From NCBI GenBank assembly GCA_050331455.1, contig JBHJGV010000004.1, forward strand, positions 62,001 through 126,000: DNA of 64,000 nt, read 5' to 3'. The notes under the pieces are model-generated. The model was given only the letters and a program-made list of their open reading frames with translations, did no database searches and was not told the DNA's origin. Source of the stretch: CAYUYV01 sp050331455 (GTDB lineage: Bacteria; Pseudomonadota; Alphaproteobacteria; JAJFIK01). Positions 6,688-14,559 of this stretch are shown piece after piece; the stretch's first letter is position 1; the number at the start of each line of letters is the position of its first letter. A program made the translations under genes and the position numbers.

Positions 6688-8340
6688 ATGAAGATCGCCT
6701 CCCCCGCCTCCCCGCCGTCCACGCCCCCCGCGGCGCAGCCCAGCATCTCCTTCGACGGCGCAACGCCCCTTGGGCCGGACGCGATCGAGGCCGTGGCGCG
6801 GGGCGATGCGCAGGTGGCGATTTCGGAGACAGCCCGCCTGCGCATGGCCCATGCCAAGGCCTGCCTGGACGGTCTCAAGGCAGACAATCGGCTGATCTAT
6901 GGCGTGACCACCGGCTATGGGCCCCTCGCCCAGTCCTATATCGATCAGTCCTTGAGCGGAGCGCTTCAGCGCAACCTTGTCTATCACCTGGCCTCGGGCG
7001 TCGGAGACCTGCTGAGCCCGCAGCAGGCCCGTGCGGCGACCGCGGCCCGCCTCGCCACGCTGGTGCGCGGCCATTCGGCGGCCTCGCCATCCCTGGCGTT
7101 GTTCATGGGCGATGTCCTGAATGCGGGGCTCGTTCCCGCCATTCCCGCCAAAGGCACCGTGGGCGCCAGCGGGGATCTGACCCCCCTGTCGCACCTCGCC
7201 CTCGCCCTGATGGGCGAAGGCGCGTTCATCACGCCAGACGGACGGCTTGTGCCCGGTGCGGATGCTCTTCAGGCCGCCGGCCTCGAACCGATCACCCTGG
7301 AGGACAAGGACGGCCTCGCCCTCGTCAACGGCATATCCGTCACGGCCGGCATCGCCGCGCTGAACGGACAGCGCGCCCGGCGCCTCGCGCATCTCACCCT
7401 GGCGGTCGGCGTGGCCTACACGGAGCTTCTGGGCGGCCATCGGGAGGCCTGGCATCCCGCCGTCGGCCGGGTCCGGGCCCACAAAGGCCAGGGCGAGGCC
7501 CACGACCTCCTGTGGCGCTGGAGTGCCGAGGCACCCCGTTTGGTGCCTGCGGCACCGCGTCCGCCGCGCCATGGAGAAGGGCTCGCGGGGGCCCGCGTTC
7601 TCCAGGACCAGCCCCTGCCCCAGGATGTCTACACCATGCGCTGCCTGCCCCAACTTGTCGGCGCGGTGTTCGATGTCCTGCGCTTCCATGAGGAAACCGT
7701 CACCGTGGACATCAACGGGGTCAGCGACAATCCCCTGATCTTTCCGGATACGGACGGCCGCGCCGAGGGGGACCAAGCCGGCGAAGAAACGCCGGTCCTG
7801 CTCCATGCGGGCAATTTCTTCGGCCAGCAGGGCGCCTTTGCGTCGGACGCCCTGACCAATGCCGTGATTTCCCTCGCGGGCCTGCTGGAGCGCCAGATCG
7901 CGCGGATAACCGATCCCGCACTCAACGGGCCCCTGCCCCCCTTTCTCCAGGCCCGGGCCACCGGCCTGCACAGCGGCTTCATGGGCGCCCAGGTGACCGC
8001 GTCCGCCCTGCTGGCCGAATTGCGAGCCAAAGCCATGCCCGCCTCGATCCAGTCCATCCCCACCAATGGCAACAATCAGGACGTCGTGCCGCTGGGCACC
8101 ATCGCCGCGCGGCGGGCCGGCGAAAGCCTGGAGGACGCCGAACGCATCCTGGCCATCGCCCTGATGGCGATCGCCCAGGCCGCCGATCTGAGCCGGGAGG
8201 GCCCGCCCCTAGGCCCCCATTCCTCGGCCCTTGCGGACCGGGTGCGCGACCATGTGCCGTTCCTCGACCACGACCGGCCTTTGGGCCCCGATATCGAGGC
8301 CCTGGCGGCGGCCATCGGTGCCGGCGACATCGCGGTGTGA
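6688..8340 (+). CDS. tal: Tyrosine ammonia-lyase (PYP chromophore synthesis)
   Basis: Converts L-tyrosine to p-coumaric acid, the precursor of the PYP chromophore. This 550-residue member of the aromatic amino acid lyase family forms its MIO electrophile from the ASG triad at about 160-162 (GTVGASGDLTPLSH). The catalytic tyrosine lies in YGVTTGYGP (Y71). The substrate-selectivity pair is His100-Leu101 (NLVYHLASGVG), the signature of tyrosine rather than phenylalanine or histidine specificity. NGISVTAG, DNPLIF and NNQDVVPLG are also present. The first about 20 residues are Pro/Ala-rich and probably disordered. Its position beside pyp and pcl fits the known pathway. Confidence 0.93.
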   Translation: MKIASPASPPSTPPAAQPSISFDGATPLGPDAIEAVARGDAQVAISETARLRMAHAKACLDGLKADNRLIYGVTTGYGPLAQSYIDQSLSGALQRNLVYHLASGVGDLLSPQQARAATAARLATLVRGHSAASPSLALFMGDVLNAGLVPAIPAKGTVGASGDLTPLSHLALALMGEGAFITPDGRLVPGADALQAAGLEPITLEDKDGLALVNGISVTAGIAALNGQRARRLAHLTLAVGVAYTELLGGHREAWHPAVGRVRAHKGQGEAHDLLWRWSAEAPRLVPAAPRPPRHGEGLAGARVLQDQPLPQDVYTMRCLPQLVGAVFDVLRFHEETVTVDINGVSDNPLIFPDTDGRAEGDQAGEETPVLLHAGNFFGQQGAFASDALTNAVISLAGLLERQIARITDPALNGPLPPFLQARATGLHSGFMGAQVTASALLAELRAKAMPASIQSIPTNGNNQDVVPLGTIAARRAGESLEDAERILAIALMAIAQAADLSREGPPLGPHSSALADRVRDHVPFLDHDRPLGPDIEALAAAIGAGDIAV

Positions 8341-8385
8341 CGGCGACACATTTCGCCCATCTTGGCAGCCACGGGCTTGGACGCT

Positions 8386-8409
8386 AAATGTTAGGTCGTA
8401 CCAACATTT
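8386..8409. promoter_or_regulatory. Palindromic operator, probably metal-responsive
   Basis: The arms AAATGTT and AACATTT are separated by 10 nt that themselves contain GGT...ACC, giving a near-perfect dyad immediately before a metal ABC transporter operon. The size and symmetry fit a DtxR/MntR- or Fur-type repressor site. The regulator's identity is inferred, and no regulator gene lies nearby. An in-frame ATG at 8388 falls inside this dyad and is therefore unlikely to be the gene start. Confidence 0.6.
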
Positions 8410-8423
8410 TGCCGGGGGTCCCT

Positions 8424-9425
8424 GTGCCCGTTGAACGTTCAAAGATGTACGAGACCCGTCGGCCTGGGCGCGGCCTGATTCGGTGGGCGGTCCTGCTGCT
8501 GCTCTTGGCGATGGCCGTGCCGACGCAAGCGCAGAGCAAGCCTCTCAAGATCGTCGCCACCACGGCCATGATCGGCGAACCGCTGACCCGGATCGTCGGA
8601 GCCCATGCGCAGGTCGAGACACTGATGGGCGAGGGCGTCGATCCCCATCTCTATCGACCGACCCGGTCCGACATCGCCCGCCTGACCCGCGCCGACGCGA
8701 TCATCTATAACGGCCTGGCGCTGGAGGCCCAGCTCCTGCGGCCCATCGATCAGCTTGCGGCCCGCACGCCGGTGCTCGCCGTGGCCGAAGCGATCGATGC
8801 CGCGGCGCGCCTGCCCTATGAGGGTGGTCCCGGCGATCCCCATATCTGGATGGATCCGGCCCTGTGGCGCGACGCTCTTGCGGCCGCGGTGGATTTCCTG
8901 ATCCGTCTCGACCCGGACCATGCGCAGGCCTTTCGCGACAATGCCGCGCGTTACTTCGCAGAATTGGACACGCTCCAGACCTATGCAGATGAAACCATGG
9001 GGTCGATCCCCGAGAACGCCCGTATCCTGGTGACAGCCCATGACGCGTTCAGCTATTTCGGAGCCCGGTACAGCATCAAGGTGCGCGGCATTCTCGGGAT
9101 CAGTACCGAGAGCGAGGCGGGTCTGAGGGCCATTGAGGATCTCGTGACCCTGATCGTCACGCGAAAGATTCGGGCCGTGTTCGTCGAAAGCTCGGTCAGC
9201 GACCGGCAGGTGCGCGCTTTAGTGGATGGCGCGGCGGCCCGGGACTGGCAGGTCTCCGTAGGTGGGACCCTGTTTTCCGATGCCATGGGGGCCGCAGGCA
9301 CCTATCGGGGCACTTACATCGGCATGATCGACCACAATGTGACCGTGATCGCCAGAGCATTGGGCGGCGAAGCCCCCGCTGACGGTGCGTTCGGCCGACT
9401 GTCTCCAGACGGAGGCTCCCCGTGA
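8424..9425 (+). CDS. Metal ABC transporter substrate-binding protein (Mn/Zn type)
   Basis: A cluster-9 (ZnuA/TroA/SitA-type) periplasmic metal-binding protein. After an Arg-rich n-region comes a signal peptide (LIRWAVLLLLLAMAVPTQAQ). Metal ligands are visible at DPHLYRPT, PHIWMDP, the Glu in VESSVSD and the acidic residue in MIDHNV. The His-rich loop typical of zinc-specific ZnuA is absent, and the operon carries two permeases, so manganese is more likely than zinc. GTG at 8424 has a GGGGG ribosome binding site; ATG at 8445 is an alternative. The stop overlaps the ATPase start (GTGA). Confidence 0.88.
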   Translation: MPVERSKMYETRRPGRGLIRWAVLLLLLAMAVPTQAQSKPLKIVATTAMIGEPLTRIVGAHAQVETLMGEGVDPHLYRPTRSDIARLTRADAIIYNGLALEAQLLRPIDQLAARTPVLAVAEAIDAAARLPYEGGPGDPHIWMDPALWRDALAAAVDFLIRLDPDHAQAFRDNAARYFAELDTLQTYADETMGSIPENARILVTAHDAFSYFGARYSIKVRGILGISTESEAGLRAIEDLVTLIVTRKIRAVFVESSVSDRQVRALVDGAAARDWQVSVGGTLFSDAMGAAGTYRGTYIGMIDHNVTVIARALGGEAPADGAFGRLSPDGGSP

Positions 9426-10162
9426 CGAAAAGCGCCGTCTCGCCCCTTTCCGTAAGCGGATTGACAGTGGCCTATGGCGAAAAGCTGGCCCTTTGGGATG
9501 TCAGCTATGAGGCGCCACTGGGCGCCCTGATCGGCGTGATCGGACCCAATGGCGCGGGAAAATCGACGTTTATCAAGGCTGTTCTCGGCCTGGTGCCGCG
9601 CATCGGCGGACAGATCCGGATCCTGGGTCTGCCGCCGGCGCGGGGTCTCGCCCGGGTCGGTTATGTGCCCCAGAGGGCCAGTGTCGACTGGGATTTCCCG
9701 GCGACCGCCCTTGATGTGGCGGCCATGGGCCTTTATCGGACGCTCGGCTGGCTGCGCCCCGTGGATCGGGCGGCCCGGCGCACGGCCCGGGACTGTCTGG
9801 CACGCATGGGCCTCGAGGACCGGGCCGACGCCCAGATCGGCCAGCTTTCGGGCGGCCAGCAGCAGCGCGTCTTCCTGGCCCGGGCCCTTGCACAAAATGC
9901 GGATCTTTATTTCATGGACGAGCCTCTCACGGGCGTCGATGCGGCCACGGAAGAGGCCATCATGGCGATCTTCCGCGATTTGAAGAGCCAGGGCCGCACC
10001 GTGATTGCGGTCCATCATGATCTTGAGAGCGTGCCGCGTTATTTCGACCATGTGCTGATCCTGAATGTCGAGGCCGTGGCCTCGGGCCCCGTGGGCAAGG
10101 CCTTCACGCGCGATGCGCTGCGGCGGGCCTATGGCGGGCGACTGGGGGAGGCCGTGTCTTGA
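9422..10162 (+). CDS. Metal ABC transporter ATP-binding protein
   Basis: The nucleotide-binding subunit of the metal importer. It has Walker A GPNGAGKSTF, the Q-loop region, signature LSGGQQQRV, Walker B LYFMDEPL and switch His in VHHDLES. At 246 residues it is of normal length. Translation starts at a GTG that overlaps the upstream stop, and the gene's own stop overlaps the next start (TTGA), so the operon is translationally coupled. Confidence 0.93.
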   Translation: MTKSAVSPLSVSGLTVAYGEKLALWDVSYEAPLGALIGVIGPNGAGKSTFIKAVLGLVPRIGGQIRILGLPPARGLARVGYVPQRASVDWDFPATALDVAAMGLYRTLGWLRPVDRAARRTARDCLARMGLEDRADAQIGQLSGGQQQRVFLARALAQNADLYFMDEPLTGVDAATEEAIMAIFRDLKSQGRTVIAVHHDLESVPRYFDHVLILNVEAVASGPVGKAFTRDALRRAYGGRLGEAVS

Positions 10163-11292
10163 CCCACGCGCCCGCCCTGGCCGACCAGCCGTCCCTCCTT
10201 GCAGAGATCGTCAGTGTTCTTTTGTTCCAGGCCGGCTATAATACGGGCGTGGTGCTGGCGGGCACAGCCGTGCTGGGCGCGGCGGCCGGGCTGACGGGCT
10301 CCCTGGTGGTTCTGCGCCGGCGGGCGTTGATGAGCGATTCCATCTCCCATTCCACCCTGCCCGGCGTGGGCCTCGGTTTTCTCATGGGGCTCGCCCTGTT
10401 CGGGCAGGGCCGCATGCTCTGGACCTTGATGGCCGGCGCCCTTGTCACGTCGATCCTCGGTGTGCTGTCGGTCCAATGGATCCGGGACAATACACGCCTG
10501 CCCGAAGACGCGGCCATCGGCACCGTGCTGAGCGTCTATTACGGCTTCGGCATCGTGCTTTTGAGCATCATCCAATCCCTGGACGTGGACGGAAAAGCCG
10601 GCCTCAACGGCTTCCTGCTGGGTTCTGCGGCCAGTCTGCGCCTGGGAGAGGCCTGGTTCATCGCCGCCGTATCCCTCGCCGTCGCCGGCCTGACCCTTGC
10701 CTTGCGCAAGGAATTCGCCCTTTTGTGTTTCGACCGGGATTTCGCGGCCTCCGACGGCTGGCCGGTGCGCATGCTTGACCTTGCCCTCATGGGCCTGTTG
10801 CTCGTGATCGTGTCCGTGGGCCTCAAGACGGTGGGCATGGTGCTGATCATCGCCATCGTGATCATCCCGGCGGTCGCAGCCCGGTTCTGGACCGACCGCA
10901 TCGGTCCCATGATGGGGATCGCCGCCGGGATCGGCGGGGCGAGCGCCGGGATCGGCGTGGCCCTGTCCGCCGTCCTGCCCGACCTGCCCACGGGCGCGGT
11001 CATCGTGTTGACCGCCGGCGGGGCCTTCCTGGCCAGCCTGATGCTGGGATCGGCCAATGGGCTGGCCGTCACGAGCCTGCGCCGGGGCCTGTGGCGCTAC
11101 CGGATCTGGGAGTGCCGCGCCTTGGAACAGGCACGGGCCGGGACCGGCCCGCGGTCGGCCCTGTTGCGCCTGCTTGGCCATGTGGGCCGGGACGGTCGCC
11201 TCACGCCGCGGGGCGAACGCCTCGCCGATGCCCATCTGTGCCGTGAAGTGGCCCCGCATCGGGCCGGGCCGATACGGGGACGGCAACCATGA
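10159..11292 (+). CDS. Metal ABC transporter permease (TroC/SitC type) with C-terminal tail
   Basis: An ABC-3 family permease with about eight membrane segments and the conserved RRRALMSDSISHSTLPG cytoplasmic region. It starts with TTG overlapping the ATPase stop. At 377 residues it is about 90 longer than a minimal permease. The soluble tail (from about residue 300: ECRALEQARAG..., LLRLLGHVGRDGRL, LTPRGERLADAHL) resembles a shortened winged-helix, DtxR-like module of the kind seen fused to some TroC proteins. The tail may be a degenerate metal sensor or a linker; this is inference. Confidence 0.88.
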   Translation: MTHAPALADQPSLLAEIVSVLLFQAGYNTGVVLAGTAVLGAAAGLTGSLVVLRRRALMSDSISHSTLPGVGLGFLMGLALFGQGRMLWTLMAGALVTSILGVLSVQWIRDNTRLPEDAAIGTVLSVYYGFGIVLLSIIQSLDVDGKAGLNGFLLGSAASLRLGEAWFIAAVSLAVAGLTLALRKEFALLCFDRDFAASDGWPVRMLDLALMGLLLVIVSVGLKTVGMVLIIAIVIIPAVAARFWTDRIGPMMGIAAGIGGASAGIGVALSAVLPDLPTGAVIVLTAGGAFLASLMLGSANGLAVTSLRRGLWRYRIWECRALEQARAGTGPRSALLRLLGHVGRDGRLTPRGERLADAHLCREVAPHRAGPIRGRQP

Positions 11293-12254
11293 GCACGGCG
11301 GACTTCCTGACCATCGATCTGCCGGCCCTACTGCTTGGCACCCTGGCCTGCCTGTCCTGTGCGCTTTTGGGGAATTTCCTGATCCTGCGGCGCCAGGCGC
11401 TGCTCGGCGATGCCATTTCCCATGTGGTTCTGCCGGGAATCGTGGGCGGCTTCATCGTGGCGGGCAGTCTTTATCCGCCGGCGATCCTTCTGGGCGCGCT
11501 GGTCGCCTCCCTGCTTGCCGTCGCATTGATCACCCTGGTGCGCCGGGTCGGCCGGGTGGAGGAAGGCGCCGCCATGGGCGTCGTGTTCACGACCCTGTTC
11601 GCCGGCGGCGTGGTCATGCTGGAGCGGGCCGACACCCGGCGCGTCCATCTGGATGTGGAGCATACGCTATACGGCAATCTGGAAGGAACGATCTGGCTGG
11701 GGCCGACCCGCTGGGCGGACCTGCTTGACCCGTCGACCTGGGAAAGTCTGCCCGGGGAGATCAAGACACTGGCCATCGTCACGCTGATCATCCTGGTCTT
11801 GATCGTTTTGCTGTTCAAGGAATTGCGCCTTGCCACCTTCGATGCGGGCCTCGCGCGGGCCCTGGGTTTTCGGCCGGGCCTGCTCGATGCCGGACTGATG
11901 GCGGCCGTGGCCGTCGCCGCGGTGGCGGCGTTCCAGGCCGTGGGCTCGATTCTGGTGATAGCCATGTTCATCTGCCCCGCCGCCTGTGCGCGCATGCTCA
12001 CGGACCGGCTGTCGACTCAAATCCTGCTGAGCATGGTTTTCGCCTGCCTGAGCGGCATTCTGGGCTATGGGCTCGGCGCCTTTGCACCGACCTTTCTGGG
12101 GCTCCGCGAGGCCGTCTCCGCCAGTGGCATGATCGCCGTCGTGGCCGGGCTGCTCCAGACGGCGGCCATGCTGTTCGCTCCGCGCCACGGCGCTCTGGTC
12201 CGGATGCTTGCCCAGCGCCGCTCCACCCGGGCCGAGCAGGGCGCGCGGGCCTGA
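11289..12254 (+). CDS. Metal ABC transporter permease (TroD/SitD type)
   Basis: The second ABC-3 family permease of the operon, 321 residues, with about eight to nine hydrophobic segments and the family motif RRQALLGDAISHVVLPG. The ATG overlaps the stop of the preceding permease. Having two different permeases per operon is typical of manganese/iron TroABCD-SitABCD systems rather than ZnuABC. It ends convergently against recQ with no spacer. Confidence 0.92.
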   Translation: MSTADFLTIDLPALLLGTLACLSCALLGNFLILRRQALLGDAISHVVLPGIVGGFIVAGSLYPPAILLGALVASLLAVALITLVRRVGRVEEGAAMGVVFTTLFAGGVVMLERADTRRVHLDVEHTLYGNLEGTIWLGPTRWADLLDPSTWESLPGEIKTLAIVTLIILVLIVLLFKELRLATFDAGLARALGFRPGLLDAGLMAAVAVAAVAAFQAVGSILVIAMFICPAACARMLTDRLSTQILLSMVFACLSGILGYGLGAFAPTFLGLREAVSASGMIAVVAGLLQTAAMLFAPRHGALVRMLAQRRSTRAEQGARA

Positions 12255-14096
12255 TCAGGCCGTATCCGTCACGGGACAATCGTTCAGGGCGCCGAGAAAC
12301 GGATCTGCGAAATCGCGCAGTTTGGAGGCTCCCACGCCGCGGATCTCGGCAAATTCATCCGGCGTCGTTGGCCGGCGGCGCACCATGTCCTCCAGGGACT
12401 GGTCCGGAAATATCACATAGGCCGGCACCCCCCTTTCTTTCGCCAGAGACAGGCGCAGGGCCTTGAGCCGGCCGAGCAGGGACGCGTCTTCCTCGGACAA
12501 CGGACTTTCCGGCTCACCAGTCTTGGCAGCGGGCTTCGCCGTTTTCCCGCCACGCGCAGGCTTTTCCAGCCGGTAGTGAAAGGTGCATTCGCCGCGTAGA
12601 AGACTGCGTCCTTTCTCCGTGACCGTCAGCGCGCCATAGCGTTCCATGTCCGGCCGGATGAAGCCCGCCGCATCCAGCTGACGCAGAATGGACCGCCAGT
12701 CTTCCATCCGCTGGTCCGCCCCGACCCCGAAGGTAGGCAAGCCTTCATGACCGTTGGTGAGCACCTTTTCCGTCCGGGCTCCGCGCAACACGTCGATCAC
12801 ATGGCCGTTGCCGAAACGCTGGCCCGTGCGCAGCACCGCCGACAGGGCCTTCTGGCCCAAGACGGTACCATCCGCGAGCGCGACCGGATTCAGGCACAGA
12901 TCGCAATTGCCGCAGGGCTCGGAGGTTTCGCCGAAATAGGCGAGCAAGGTTTGCCGGCGACAGCTCGATGCTTCGCAATAGGTGATGAGCGCGTTGAGAC
13001 GCTGGTGCTGGAGGCGCCGACGTTCCTCGTCGCTGTCCTCGTCCTCAATGAATTTGCGGCGCATGGCGATGTCGCCGCCACCATAGAGCATGACGGCCTC
13101 AGCCGCTTGACCGTCCCGCCCCGCCCGACCGATCTCCTGATAGTAGGCTTCCACACTGCCCGGAATATCCGCATGGAAAACGAAGCGAACATCCGGCTTG
13201 TCGATTCCCATGCCGAAGGCGATGGTTGCCACCATGACGATTCCGGACTCGGTGATGAACCGGTCCTGATTGGCCTGCCGCTCGTCCCGATCCATGCCCG
13301 CATGGTAGGACAGCGCGGTGATGCCGTTGGCGCGCAATTCCGCGGCGGTTTCGTCGGTCTTCTTGCGCGAAAGGCAATAGACGATGCCGCTTTCGCCCCG
13401 GTGACCGGCGAGAAAATCCAGAAGCTGGGGGGCCTTGCCGTTCTTTGGCTCGACGGACAGCGTGATATTGGGCCGGTCGAAGCCGGACACGAAGACTGTC
13501 GCGTCGCCGCCGAACAGCTTGGCGCAGATGTCCGTGCGCGTCACCTCGTCGGCCGTGGCGGTCATGGCAGCAAGCGCTGCCTCCGGAAAATGCTGACGCA
13601 GGAGGGAAAGCTGTTCATATTCGGGCCGAAACGCCGGACCCCACTGGGAAATGCAGTGCGCCTCGTCGACGGCGATCATGCGTACGGGCAACCGGGCAAG
13701 GGCCGCGAGCATCCGCGCGGTCATAAGACGTTCCGGTGACAGATACAGCAAGGACAACTCGCCCGCGGCGGCGCGGCGCCACACGGCCGCATTGTCCTCA
13801 TAGGATTGATTTGAATTGATCGATTCGGCCGCCACACCGGCGGCCTTCAGGGCCGCAACCTGATCCTGCATGAGTGCCAGAAGTGGCGAGACGACCACGG
13901 CGAGCCCGCCCAGGGCCAGGGCCGGGACCTGATAGCAGAGCGATTTTCCGGCGCCCGTCGGCATGACAGCCAGCACACGCTGCCCGGACAGCAGCGCATC
14001 GAACACCCGCTCCTGCCCCGGCCGAAACCCGTCGAAACCGAAGGTCTCCTTGAGCACCTGAAACTTGCGGGCGTCGAGGTCGTCGGGGAGGGACAT
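12255..14096 (-). CDS. recQ: ATP-dependent DNA helicase RecQ
   Basis: A 3'-5' superfamily 2 helicase acting in recombinational repair. Visible features in order: the RecQ motif 0 region (FRPGQERVFDALL), Walker A MPTGAGKSLCYQ, DEAH box VDEAHCISQWG, ATADEVTR, motif V/VI region (AFGMGIDKPDVR, QEIGRAGRDG), the zinc-binding Cys cluster (CRRQ...CGNCDLC), a winged-helix RQC domain and a C-terminal HRDC domain (about 560-613). The start is placed at 14096 (MSLPDDLDAR), where homology begins; the frame stays open about 40 codons upstream. Length is normal for the family. Confidence 0.96.
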   Translation of the reverse strand: MSLPDDLDARKFQVLKETFGFDGFRPGQERVFDALLSGQRVLAVMPTGAGKSLCYQVPALALGGLAVVVSPLLALMQDQVAALKAAGVAAESINSNQSYEDNAAVWRRAAAGELSLLYLSPERLMTARMLAALARLPVRMIAVDEAHCISQWGPAFRPEYEQLSLLRQHFPEAALAAMTATADEVTRTDICAKLFGGDATVFVSGFDRPNITLSVEPKNGKAPQLLDFLAGHRGESGIVYCLSRKKTDETAAELRANGITALSYHAGMDRDERQANQDRFITESGIVMVATIAFGMGIDKPDVRFVFHADIPGSVEAYYQEIGRAGRDGQAAEAVMLYGGGDIAMRRKFIEDEDSDEERRRLQHQRLNALITYCEASSCRRQTLLAYFGETSEPCGNCDLCLNPVALADGTVLGQKALSAVLRTGQRFGNGHVIDVLRGARTEKVLTNGHEGLPTFGVGADQRMEDWRSILRQLDAAGFIRPDMERYGALTVTEKGRSLLRGECTFHYRLEKPARGGKTAKPAAKTGEPESPLSEEDASLLGRLKALRLSLAKERGVPAYVIFPDQSLEDMVRRRPTTPDEFAEIRGVGASKLRDFADPFLGALNDCPVTDTA

Positions 14097-14559
14097 GGGC
14101 GGATCCGTGACAGGTTCGTCTGACCAAATGCAAGCAGGACCGAAGGACGCGCGCGGCGCAACCGGCTGGAGCATGCCCCGGACTGGCGCTGAGCGGGCCC
14201 CATCGACGATGGTCATACCATGATTTCAGCCCGCACCATGGCGCCCCCGACGACCTGACACCCCCAACGCCTGCCGCGGCCCGCGCTTTCAGAAAAAACA
14301 AAAGGATCCCACCATTTATTTGATGCTAAAACGCCTAACACTTCATCTATACATTGAATTTCAGACTATTTTCCGGTATATCTAAGTGTTTGACCATGAT
14401 GGTACTAGGTTTTCATTTCTACAGATCTATTCAATGACAACTCTTCCATGAAATTCGGGAAATATGGATCAATAATAATTTTTAAATATTCGGGCAGCCT
14501 TCTGAGCGCCATATTTCGCCACAATTGATGACGCTCACCCAGCACTGGGGGGAAGGACG
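14097..14559. other. AT-rich intergenic region
   Basis: 463 bp with no supportable gene. The part from about 14290 to 14520 is strikingly AT-rich (runs such as ATAATAATTTTTAAATATTC) in an otherwise GC-rich window. It immediately precedes the large secreted G8/RTX gene and probably holds its promoter. Such AT-rich leaders are often bound by nucleoid silencers, which is an inference here. A GGGGGAAGG ribosome binding site ends the region. Confidence 0.6.

Noticed and set aside
6586..7971. Minus-strand extension of paralog 3 to over 600 residues
   Set aside because: The upstream part is the antisense of TAL; homology to the paralogs begins only after the ATG at 6585.
2813..8340. Gas vesicle or phototaxis receptor genes linked to pyp
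   Set aside because: No gvp, MCP or che gene could be found in or near the locus.
8388..8423. ATG at 8388 as start of the metal-binding protein
   Set aside because: It lies inside the palindromic operator and lacks a ribosome binding site; GTG 8424 has one.
8424..12254. Zinc uptake (ZnuABC) identity of the importer
   Set aside because: No His-rich loop in the binding protein and two permeases favour a manganese or iron type, although zinc cannot be excluded.
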